Assembly (NCBI GenBank): GCA_947598345.1
Contig: CANQFF010000023.1
Location: 1 to 13,611, forward strand
Direction: 5' to 3'
From: an uncultured Bacilli bacterium
Lineage (GTDB): Bacteria; Bacillota_I; Bacilli_A; RF39; UBA660
Length of the DNA stretch: 13,611 nt
Shown here: in pieces, positions 6,536 to 13,583 of the stretch
How positions within the stretch are numbered: the first letter of the stretch is position 1
How the letters are laid out: every line of letters begins with the position of its first letter
Program-made: the position numbers and the translations under genes
Notes under the pieces: model-generated
Told to the model about the DNA's origin: nothing
The model's database searches: none
Seen by the model: only the letters and a program-made list of their open reading frames with translations

Positions 6536-7330
6536 CTTTTTTTCTTTTTTTTGAAATATAAGTATATATTCGTGTCCAAAAACATAAAACCCACCTAATA
6601 ATGCTCTATATCTCCATATAGCTTTTTGATTTTGTTTACCTTTTGTTTCACTTATATTTTTAACAATAATTGATTTTAATTTTAATCCCTTTTTAATCAT
6701 ATTAATTGTTATATAAGAACCAAGTGGAATCCATTCACTATTTTTATATATATCACCAATTACTATACCTATATATCTATCGTTTTCTAGATATTTAATT
6801 GTATTTTCAACTACTTTATTAAATTTTTTTAAAAATTCATCTAATGTATTTGCGTTTGCTAAATTATCTTTTTGATCATTAAATTTTATTATATCCCAGT
6901 ATGGTGGGTGATATAATATCATTTGAACTTTATCTATATTATTTTTTTTAAGAACTGTTTTAAGATTAATTTTAGAACTATCACCGTTAATAAATTCTAA
7001 TTTTGAATTACCTTTTTCTTCAGAAGCTCTTTTTTGTGCGATTTCTAATATATTAGGATCTATATCTATACCTATACCATTTCTATTCATTTTTTTACAT
7101 TCTATTAATGTAGTACCACTTCCAAGAAATGCATCTAATACCCAATCGTTTTCCCTTGTATATCTCATCATTAATTGATGAGGTATTTGCGGAATAAAAT
7201 TTCCGTGATAATCTCCTTTATGATTACCTGAATTATCTCTTTTATCTATTAACCATAAACTATCTGTAAATATATCTTTATAGTCTTTCCAATTGTTCAT
7301 ATCTATATCATTTATTTTTTCTTTTGTCAT
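6527..7330 (-). CDS. Solitary DNA methyltransferase, N4-cytosine/N6-adenine type
   Basis: A 267-residue S-adenosylmethionine-dependent amino-methyltransferase predicted to modify adenine-N6 or cytosine-N4 in DNA. In order: a motif X-like NFIPQIPHQLM (44-54), the cofactor loop LDAFLGSGTT (65-74) with GIDID after it (87-91), the catalytic-type motif HPPYWD (141-146), GDIYKNSEWIPLG (192-204), and a C-terminal HEYILIFQK strand. The motif I style is that of the beta class, but motif I comes before motif IV, a gamma-like order. His stands where Asp, Asn or Ser is usual in DPPY. ATG 7330 is chosen because AAGGTGG lies 4 bases upstream and the promoter start (about 7339) lies downstream of the alternative ATG 7357. 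No nuclease gene is nearby, so it is probably an orphan regulator or a remnant. The Lys-rich tail is encoded by the T-tract of the terminator. Confidence 0.85.
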   Translation of the reverse strand: MTKEKINDIDMNNWKDYKDIFTDSLWLIDKRDNSGNHKGDYHGNFIPQIPHQLMMRYTRENDWVLDAFLGSGTTLIECKKMNRNGIGIDIDPNILEIAQKRASEEKGNSKLEFINGDSSKINLKTVLKKNNIDKVQMILYHPPYWDIIKFNDQKDNLANANTLDEFLKKFNKVVENTIKYLENDRYIGIVIGDIYKNSEWIPLGSYITINMIKKGLKLKSIIVKNISETKGKQNQKAIWRYRALLGGFYVFGHEYILIFQKKEKKKR

Positions 7331-7345
7331 ACTTCCACCTTCATC

Positions 7346-7375
7346 ATTATAGCACATCTATACATTAAATCTCAA
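7346..7375 (-). promoter_or_regulatory. Promoter of the DNA methyltransferase
   Basis: On the minus strand, TTGAGA (7375-7370) and TATAAT (7351-7346) are 18 bases apart, with a TGC extended -10. The predicted start near 7339 supports ATG 7330 as the translation start. It diverges from the dTMP kinase promoter, the two -35 boxes being about 19 bases apart. Confidence 0.7.
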
Positions 7376-7394
7376 TATAAGTATTAAATAATAA

Positions 7395-7423
7395 TTTACA
7401 TTTTGTTACATAAATAGTATAAT
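7395..7423 (+). promoter_or_regulatory. Promoter of the dTMP kinase gene
   Basis: TTTACA (7395-7400) and TATAAT (7418-7423) are 17 bases apart. The predicted start is near 7430, followed by GAGGTGG (7438-7444) and the GTG start at 7449. Confidence 0.75.
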
Positions 7424-7448
7424 TATATAAAGATATTGAGGTGGTAAA

Positions 7449-8123
7449 GTGAGGGGTAAATTAATAGTAATAGAGGGTACTGATTGTAGTGGTAAGGAAA
7501 CACAGAGTAAAATGATAGTTGAAAAATTAGAAAAACAAAATATAAAGTGTGTAAGATTTAGTTTTCCAAATTATAATAGCCCTACAGGAAGAATAATAGG
7601 AGGACCATATTTAGGTAAAGAATATATATGTAATTGTTGGTTTGAAGAAGGAGCTGTTAATGTAGATCCTAAAGTTTCATCTTTATATTATGCAGCTGAT
7701 AGAAAATATAACATATCTATAGTAGAGGACTTAATAAATAAGGGTATAAATGTTATTATGGATAGATATATATACTCTAATTTAGCTCATCAAGGTGGCA
7801 AAATTAAAGATAAAGAAAAAAGATATGAAATGTATAAATGGTTAGAAAAATTAGAGTTTGATTTATTAGAATTACCTAAAACAGACATAAGAATTTTTCT
7901 GCACATGCCTTATAAAATATCTAGAAAATTAAATAAAAAAAGAGACGAATCTCCTGATCAGCACGAGTTATCTTTAGAACATATAATGAATGCGGAGAAA
8001 GCTTATATTGAAATAGCTAAAGAATATGATTTTCATACTATAGAATGTAGTAAGGGTGATAATCCTAAAAAAATAGAAGAAATAAACGAGGAAGTATATA
8101 ACTATATTATTGCTAATTTGTAA
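7449..8123 (+). CDS. tmk: Thymidylate (dTMP) kinase-like deoxynucleotide kinase
   Basis: Phosphorylates dTMP to dTDP in the cytoplasm, on the pathway to dTTP. It is 224 residues, close to the usual size of about 210. The P-loop is GTDCSGKET (10-18), FSFPNY (37-42) follows the second strand, the DRY motif is at 105-107 in DRYIYSNLAHQGGK, and a lid-like NKKRDESPDQHE lies at 162-173. Two points differ from the standard bacterial enzyme: Cys12-Ser rather than Asp/Gly-Ser in the P-loop, and a cysteine-rich insert, ICNCWFEEG (60-68). Both suggest a divergent subgroup, and a related deoxynucleoside monophosphate specificity is possible. The GTG start is well supported by GAGGTGG 4 bases upstream and by the protein beginning right at the P-loop strand. 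No terminator separates it from the next gene. Confidence 0.85.
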   Translation: MRGKLIVIEGTDCSGKETQSKMIVEKLEKQNIKCVRFSFPNYNSPTGRIIGGPYLGKEYICNCWFEEGAVNVDPKVSSLYYAADRKYNISIVEDLINKGINVIMDRYIYSNLAHQGGKIKDKEKRYEMYKWLEKLEFDLLELPKTDIRIFLHMPYKISRKLNKKRDESPDQHELSLEHIMNAEKAYIEIAKEYDFHTIECSKGDNPKKIEEINEEVYNYIIANL

Positions 8124-8146
8124 TATTTAATTAGTTGTGTTATAAT
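8118..8146 (+). promoter_or_regulatory. Promoter of the LTA-synthase-like gene
   Basis: TGT-TATAAT (8138-8146) is a consensus extended -10. A weak TTGTAA (8118-8123) lies 17 bases upstream and overlaps the end of the dTMP kinase gene. The predicted start is near 8153, so this gene has its own promoter in addition to any read-through. Confidence 0.65.
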
Positions 8147-8168
8147 TATCGAGTTGAGAGGGTGCTAT

Positions 8169-10190
8169 ATGATAGATAAAATAAAAAAGGGTGTAAAGAA
8201 AATAATAAAATATATAAAAACTAATATTTTAATGTCATCTTTTATTATAACTTCATTAATAAATGGTATTATAGTTAGATGCTTTACAGTTGAAAATTAT
8301 TTTGCAATCAAACCTATATTGGCAGATTTAGTTTTTCTATTAATTATAACTTCTTTTGGCTATTTTTTGAAACCTAGAAATCAATTTAAATATTTTATTA
8401 CTTGGAGTATTTTATTAAGTAGTATTTGTATAATAAATACAGTTTATTATAGTAATTATATTTCATTCGCATCGGTATCTTTTCTTGCAACAGCATCTGA
8501 GTTATCAGCATATTCTGATGCCGTATTGGAAAATATATTAGAGTTAAAAGATTTTATTTTCTTATGGCAAATATTTACTTTAATTTTTGTACATATACAA
8601 CTAGTAAGAAGAAAATATTATGATAAAGTTAAAGAAATAGAAAATGGTAAAGTCAGATTTTTAAATATGGTGGTAGTAGCTTTAATAACTTTGGGATTTT
8701 TTATTTCAATGTTAACTTCTACAGATTTAAGTAGGTTAAATAAACAGTGGAATAGATCATATGTAGTAATGGAATTTGGAATATATGTTTATCAAACAAA
8801 TGACTTATTTACTTCAGTTAAAACTACAGTAAATGAAATGTTTGGGTATGATGAAGCTTATAAAACATTCAGAGAATATTATGGACAAGTAGAAGATACA
8901 AAAAAAGACAATAAATACACTAATATATTTAAGGGTAAAAATGTAATAGTTATACACGGAGAAAGTTTACAAGCATTTACAATGAATCTTAAATTTAATG
9001 GTGAGGAGTTAACTCCAAATATAAATAAATTAGCTAAAGAGGGTATATATTTTTCTAATTTCTATTCACAAGAAAGTGTTGGAAATAGTAGTGATAGTGA
9101 ATTTACATCATTAACATCATTATTACCATCGTCTAGTGGTACTGTATTTGTTAATTATTTTAATAGGAATTATGAGACAATACTAAAATTATTAAAAGAA
9201 AAAAATTATTATACATTTTCTATGCATGCTAATTTGGGTAGTGCTTGGAACAGACAAGTTGCTTATAAATATTTAGGTTATGATCACTTTTATTATAATA
9301 CAAAGGATTATGATATAGATGAAAAAATCGGTTTAGGATTATCTGATAAATCATTTTTTAGACAGTCTGTAGATTTAATAAAAGACATTGATGCAAGTTA
9401 TGAAAATTTTTATGGAACTTTAATAATGTTAACAAATCATACACCTTTTAGTGGTATTAAAGGATTCAGTGATTATTCAGTAGATTATATAACTAATGAA
9501 AAAAATGAAGAAACAGGACAAATAGAGGAAGTAGTAACTGAATGGCTTGAAGGAACTAAAATGGGTAATTATTTAAAATCAGTTCACTATGCAGATGAGG
9601 CTATAGGAGAACTTATTCAAGGATTAGATAATGCTGATTTACTTGATGATACAATAATAGTATTATATGGAGATCACGACTGTAAATTAAAACCATCTGA
9701 TTTTAAAAAATTATATGATAGTGAATACTATCAAGATGTTCTTATAGATAAAGAAGATACAGTTGGAGTCATAGATGATTTTACATATGAAATAAATAGA
9801 TCAGTTCCATTTATAATATGGTCTAAAGATATAATAGATACTAAATATAATAAAGAAGTAACAGAAGTTATGGGAATGATTGATGTCATGCCTACACTTG
9901 CAAATATGTTAGGTGTAAAACCTAATTATGCACTTGGACACGATATATTTGATGTTGATGATAATATAGTAGTATTCCCAAGTGGAAATTGGATTACTGA
10001 TAAAATTTATTATAACAGTGCTAAAGAGAACTTTAGACAATTAGATTTAGATTATTCAATACCAGCAGATTATATAGAAAAGTGTAACAAATATGCTGAA
10101 AATTTAATAAATATATCAAATGGTATAATTACTTATGATTTAATTAATGCATATGAAAATGGTGTAGAACCTACAATAAAAGAAACCTAA
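8169..10190 (+). CDS. LTA synthase family membrane sulfatase-fold enzyme
   Basis: A polytopic membrane enzyme of the lipoteichoic acid synthase family, which moves glycerol-phosphate (or a related phospho-group) from lipid to a cell-surface polymer. It has 673 residues. Five membrane segments lie at about 22-40, 48-66, 74-96, 128-146 and 166-184, followed by an extracellular sulfatase-fold domain (about 255-620). Family marks, with Staphylococcus aureus LtaS equivalents, are HGESLQ (Glu265, as Glu255), GNSSDSEF (305-312), GSAWNR (357-362), LTNHTPF (His424, as His416) and YGDHD (Asp502-His503, as Asp475-His476). The nucleophile position is Ser307 rather than the Thr of LtaS. A charged insert lies near 443-462. 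ATG 8169 is used because AGAGGGTG (8157-8164) lies 4 bases upstream; the in-frame TTG 8154 precedes it. The exact polymer cannot be told. Confidence 0.88.
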   Translation: MIDKIKKGVKKIIKYIKTNILMSSFIITSLINGIIVRCFTVENYFAIKPILADLVFLLIITSFGYFLKPRNQFKYFITWSILLSSICIINTVYYSNYISFASVSFLATASELSAYSDAVLENILELKDFIFLWQIFTLIFVHIQLVRRKYYDKVKEIENGKVRFLNMVVVALITLGFFISMLTSTDLSRLNKQWNRSYVVMEFGIYVYQTNDLFTSVKTTVNEMFGYDEAYKTFREYYGQVEDTKKDNKYTNIFKGKNVIVIHGESLQAFTMNLKFNGEELTPNINKLAKEGIYFSNFYSQESVGNSSDSEFTSLTSLLPSSSGTVFVNYFNRNYETILKLLKEKNYYTFSMHANLGSAWNRQVAYKYLGYDHFYYNTKDYDIDEKIGLGLSDKSFFRQSVDLIKDIDASYENFYGTLIMLTNHTPFSGIKGFSDYSVDYITNEKNEETGQIEEVVTEWLEGTKMGNYLKSVHYADEAIGELIQGLDNADLLDDTIIVLYGDHDCKLKPSDFKKLYDSEYYQDVLIDKEDTVGVIDDFTYEINRSVPFIIWSKDIIDTKYNKEVTEVMGMIDVMPTLANMLGVKPNYALGHDIFDVDDNIVVFPSGNWITDKIYYNSAKENFRQLDLDYSIPADYIEKCNKYAENLINISNGIITYDLINAYENGVEPTIKET

Positions 10191-10210
10191 AAAAAATATG
10201 GTTTCTTTTA
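10177..10210 (+). terminator. Terminator of the LTA-synthase-like gene
   Basis: TAAAAGAAACC (10177-10187) pairs perfectly with GGTTTCTTTTA (10200-10210) around a 12-base loop, followed by ATTTTTAATT. The stem begins inside the coding region, and the TAA stop (10188-10190) sits in the loop. Confidence 0.8.
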
Positions 10211-10218
10211 ATTTTTAA

Positions 10219-10247
10219 TTGTACCTAGAAAACGCTTATGTTATAAT
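10219..10247 (+). promoter_or_regulatory. Promoter of the membrane protein-tex unit
   Basis: TGT-TATAAT (10239-10247) is a consensus extended -10. The -35 candidate 17 bases upstream, TTGTAC, is poor and matches at three of six positions. The predicted start near 10254 leaves a leader of about 40 bases containing AGGAGGG (10280-10286). Confidence 0.6.
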
Positions 10248-10294
10248 AATTATATACGAGTTATCATACTTGCTAAAATAGGAGGGATTTGGAT

Positions 10295-11245
10295 ATGTCA
10301 AAAGCAAAAAGAAATAAATTGGAAGAATTAGATAAACTAGAAATAGATAAAGAAAAATTAATTAAAGAGTTAAAAGAAGAAGTTAAAGATGGACTTTTTG
10401 ATGAAATAGCAAAAAAAGTAGACTATGAATCAAAAAATAAACTAGATAAAATGGAAAAAAGAATATATAAATATAAAAATTTTTCAATATTAAAACGAAA
10501 TATAATAATATTATTATTCTTATGTGTAATTATATTTGAAACAAAAATATTATACGATAATAATTTATTATTCGGATTAAAAAATAAAGAAGAGAAAAAT
10601 AATATTGAAAACAAAGAACCTAATAAAGTAAATGATTCAACTGAAGAAGAAATAAAAGATTTAAATTGGTATATAAAAGAATATGAATATTTACTTGATA
10701 ATGTTAATACTAATTTAAAAGAAGAAGATAGATATTATTTATATAAGAAGAATTATACTGAAAGTAATATAAGAAATAGTGTAAGACTTAATATGGCATA
10801 TCAAATTCTTGATAATAATGATAAACAAGAAAGTAATAGTGTTATTAGTGTTGATGGTAAAAAATTAAAAGAAGCTTACAAAAAAATATTTGGTACTACA
10901 TCTAATTATAAACCTGAAAATTTTAATGATAATTGCATACAGTTCATATATAATGATACTACTGATAGTTATATGGCTATAAGTACTACTTGTGAAAAAA
11001 CAGATGAAGAAATTATTAGAGAAATAGAAAATATTAAAGAAGAAGAAGATAAAATAATATTTGAGGTTTTTGTAGGAATATATAATAAAGGAGATAAAAC
11101 ACTTAGTAACATAGATGGTACTTTGGTAAAAAAAGATTATTCTAGTGACGATTTAGATAGTGTTAAAAATAAATTAAGTAAATATACATTTACATTTGAA
11201 AAAATAGAAAAAGAATATTATTTAAAAGAAATAAAGAAGGATTGA
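10295..11245 (+). CDS. Hypothetical single-pass membrane protein with cytoplasmic coiled coil
   Basis: I do not recognise this 316-residue protein. Residues 1-66 are highly charged, with Lys/Glu heptad-like runs that suggest a coiled coil. One hydrophobic segment lies at about 68-84, preceded by Lys/Arg, so the N-terminus should be inside. The next stretch (95-125) is Asn/Lys/Glu-rich and probably a flexible stalk, and the rest (about 126-316) is a predicted extracytoplasmic domain with two cysteines (about 208 and 228) that could pair. There is no wall-anchor motif. ATG 10295 is chosen because AGGAGGG lies 8 bases upstream; the in-frame TTG 10289 is too close to it. tex begins 5 bases after its stop, so the two are co-transcribed. 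A similar topology is seen in anchored envelope or sensor proteins, but no function can be assigned. Confidence 0.8.
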   Translation: MSKAKRNKLEELDKLEIDKEKLIKELKEEVKDGLFDEIAKKVDYESKNKLDKMEKRIYKYKNFSILKRNIIILLFLCVIIFETKILYDNNLLFGLKNKEEKNNIENKEPNKVNDSTEEEIKDLNWYIKEYEYLLDNVNTNLKEEDRYYLYKKNYTESNIRNSVRLNMAYQILDNNDKQESNSVISVDGKKLKEAYKKIFGTTSNYKPENFNDNCIQFIYNDTTDSYMAISTTCEKTDEEIIREIENIKEEEDKIIFEVFVGIYNKGDKTLSNIDGTLVKKDYSSDDLDSVKNKLSKYTFTFEKIEKEYYLKEIKKD

Positions 11246-11250
11246 TTAAA

Positions 11251-13410
11251 ATGAATACAAATATAATAAAACAGATAAGTGATAACTTAAATATAACAGA
11301 AAAGCAAGTAGAGGTAACATTAAAACTTTTAGAAGAGGGAAATACAATTCCTTTTATTGCGCGTTATAGAAAAGAAATAACAGGAGCTTTAGATGAAGAG
11401 AAGATAAAATCTATAGAAGAAGTATACAGCTATCAAGTTAATTTATTAAAAAGAAAAGAAGATGTAATTAGATTGATAGATGAAAAAGGACTTTTAACAG
11501 ATTCACTTAAAGAAGAAATATTAAATGCAACTAAACTTGTAGAAGTTGAAGATTTATATAGACCATTTAAGGAAAAGAAAAAGACAAAAGCTACAGAAGC
11601 ACTAAAAAATGGACTTGAAGGTTTATCAAAGCAGATAATGGCTTTTCCAACTAGTGGTAATATTGATGAAATAGCTAAAAAATATTTAAATGAAAATGTA
11701 AAAAGTATAGAAGAAGCTATACAAGGAGCAAAATATATAATTGCAGAAAATATTAGTGATAATGCTAAGTTTAGAAAAACTATAAGAGATAATACTTATA
11801 ATTATGGTACAATTGTAAGTAAAATAAAAAAGAATGCAAAAGACGATAATAAGATATATGATATGTATTATGATTATGAAGAAAAAATAAAAGGTATTAA
11901 ACCTCATAGAATATTAGCGTTAAATAGAGGAGAAAACGAAAATATACTTAATGTATCAATAAGTTATGATAAAGATAGAGTAATTCAGTTTTTAGAGAAA
12001 AAATTGATTAAAAATGAAAAATCTTTTGTTTGTGATATAGTTAAAGATGCAATAGAAGATTCTTATAAAAGATTGATTCAACCATCAATAGAAAGAGAAA
12101 TAAGAAGCGACTTAACAGAAATTGGAGAAGAAGCTGCAATTTTAAATTTTGGTAAAAATTTAGAGTCTCTTTTACTCACACCACCTATGAAAGAGAAAGT
12201 AGTACTTGCTTTTGATCCAGGATATATTAATGGATGTAAATTAGCAGTAATAGATAAGACAGGTAAATATTTAGATAGTACAGTTATAAAACCATTTATC
12301 AAAAGTAACAATCAAGATAAAATATTGAATGATTCTATGTTAATTGTAAAAAATCTTATAGAAAAATACGATGTAGATATAATTGCTATAGGAAATGGTA
12401 CAGCTTCTAGAGAATCAGAAAAATTTGTTGCCGATATGATAAAAAAATATAATTTAAATTGTAAATTTGTAATTGTATCAGAAGCAGGTGCATCTATTTA
12501 TAGTGCATCTAAAGTTGCAATAGAAGAATTTCCAGATTTAGCAGTAGAAAAAAGAAGTGCGGTAAGCATAGGAAGAAGACTTCAAGATCCACTTTCAGAA
12601 CTTGTAAAAATTCCACCTGATGGAATAGGGGTTGGCCTTTATCAACACGATGTTTCACCTAAAAAATTAAGTGAAAATTTAGACTTTGTTGTTAGTAAAA
12701 CTGTAAACAGTGTAGGAGTAAATGTAAATACAGCGTCCCCATCCTTACTGAAATATGTATCTGGTATATCTAAAAAAAATATAGACAAAATTATACAGTA
12801 TAGAAACTTAAAAGGAAAAATTAAATCTAGAAAAGAAATAGAAAAATTATTAAGTGATAAAATTTATGAACAATCAATAGGATTTCTTAGAATTGTTGAT
12901 GGCGAAAATATACTTGATTCAACTAGCATTCATCCAGAAAGTTATAAAGTAGCTGAAGATTTACTTAAGAATTTAGGAATGAGTTTAAAAGATATAGGAA
13001 CTAAAGAATTAACAGATAAATTAGAAAATATAAATATAAATGACTATAAAGAAAAATTAAATACGGATATATATACATTAGAAGATGTAATAAAATCATT
13101 AAAAAGTCCTAATAGAGATCCTAGAGATGAGATGCCACAACCATTACTTAAAAGTGATATACTAGAACTTAAAGATTTATCTATAGGCATGCATCTTCAA
13201 GGAACAGTTAGAAATGTTGTAGATTTTGGAGCTTTTATAGATATTGGTTTACACGAGGATGGTCTAGTTCATATTTCTAAAATTACAGATAAATATATTA
13301 AACATCCTAGTGAAATTTTAAGTGTTGGAGATATAGTAGATTGTTATGTAGATGATATAAAACTTGATAAAAATAAAGTATCATTAAGTTTGATAAAACC
13401 TAATGTTTAA
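11251..13410 (+). CDS. tex: Tex-like RNA-binding transcription accessory protein
   Basis: Tex is a conserved cytoplasmic nucleic-acid-binding protein associated with transcription; its exact molecular job is not settled. It is 719 residues, normal for the family. The order is an N-terminal helical region with the family signature TIPFIARYRKEITGALDE (32-49), a YqgF/RNase H-like domain opening at about 316 with FDPGYINGCK, the conserved PPDGIGVGLYQHDV, a helix-hairpin-helix region (about 489-560, NVNTASPSLL onward), and a C-terminal S1 domain (about 646-716, with GTVRNVVDFGAFIDIG and DGLVHIS). ATG 11251 is used because AAGGA (11237-11241) lies 9 bases upstream; the in-frame TTG 11242 overlaps the preceding stop and has no spacing. 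Second gene of its operon. Confidence 0.95.
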   Translation: MNTNIIKQISDNLNITEKQVEVTLKLLEEGNTIPFIARYRKEITGALDEEKIKSIEEVYSYQVNLLKRKEDVIRLIDEKGLLTDSLKEEILNATKLVEVEDLYRPFKEKKKTKATEALKNGLEGLSKQIMAFPTSGNIDEIAKKYLNENVKSIEEAIQGAKYIIAENISDNAKFRKTIRDNTYNYGTIVSKIKKNAKDDNKIYDMYYDYEEKIKGIKPHRILALNRGENENILNVSISYDKDRVIQFLEKKLIKNEKSFVCDIVKDAIEDSYKRLIQPSIEREIRSDLTEIGEEAAILNFGKNLESLLLTPPMKEKVVLAFDPGYINGCKLAVIDKTGKYLDSTVIKPFIKSNNQDKILNDSMLIVKNLIEKYDVDIIAIGNGTASRESEKFVADMIKKYNLNCKFVIVSEAGASIYSASKVAIEEFPDLAVEKRSAVSIGRRLQDPLSELVKIPPDGIGVGLYQHDVSPKKLSENLDFVVSKTVNSVGVNVNTASPSLLKYVSGISKKNIDKIIQYRNLKGKIKSRKEIEKLLSDKIYEQSIGFLRIVDGENILDSTSIHPESYKVAEDLLKNLGMSLKDIGTKELTDKLENININDYKEKLNTDIYTLEDVIKSLKSPNRDPRDEMPQPLLKSDILELKDLSIGMHLQGTVRNVVDFGAFIDIGLHEDGLVHISKITDKYIKHPSEILSVGDIVDCYVDDIKLDKNKVSLSLIKPNV

Positions 13411-13456
13411 AATAATAAATTGAAGTTATAATTTTTATATAAAAAAATATTTATTG

Positions 13457-13497
13457 AATAAACCTTGTCAGTGAGTAAAATCATTACAAGGTTTATT
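13457..13497 (+). terminator. Strong intrinsic terminator after tex
   Basis: AATAAACCTTGT (13457-13468) pairs perfectly over 12 bases with ACAAGGTTTATT (13486-13497) around a 17-base loop, in which a short TGA/TCA pair can also form. Seven T follow (13496-13502). It insulates the promoter immediately downstream. Confidence 0.85.
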
Positions 13498-13514
13498 TTT
13501 TTCTACTAAATCTC

Positions 13515-13546
13515 TTGACCTCTAGGGGGGGGGGTCATGCTATAAT
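13515..13546 (+). promoter_or_regulatory. G10-tract promoter of the prepilin-like gene, putative phase-variable
   Basis: TTGACC (13515-13520) and TATAAT (13541-13546, with a TGC extended -10) are separated by 20 bases, made of TCTA, ten uninterrupted G (13525-13534) and TCATGC. The optimum spacer is 17, so seven G would restore it. A length change in the tract would move the two boxes relative to each other. A second TATAAT at 13555-13560 could serve as a weak alternative -10 without a clear -35. TGACC (13516-13520) and GGTCA (13533-13537) form an inverted pair around the tract. Confidence 0.7.
13525..13534 (+). repeat. Homopolymeric G10 tract
   Basis: Ten consecutive G in an otherwise very AT-rich intergenic region. 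No other uninterrupted G or C run of comparable length was noticed in the window; the closest is G4-A-G5 at 2531-2540. It lies between promoter boxes, where slippage would alter transcription. Confidence 0.9.
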
Positions 13547-13583
13547 AAATTTGTTATAATAGAAAGAGGGAAGTAGGAAGTAT

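Noticed and set aside
6527..7330. Mobile island or restriction-modification island around the methyltransferase
   Set aside because: No integrase, transposase, nuclease, direct repeats or composition shift is visible around it.
10423..10614. Minus-strand frame rich in Phe, Ile and Leu
   Set aside because: This is the complement of Lys/Asn/Glu-rich codons in the membrane protein gene, which always gives a hydrophobic pseudo-peptide; no ribosome binding site.
11686..12311. Two minus-strand frames inside tex
   Set aside because: Shadows of a conserved gene with no independent start signals.
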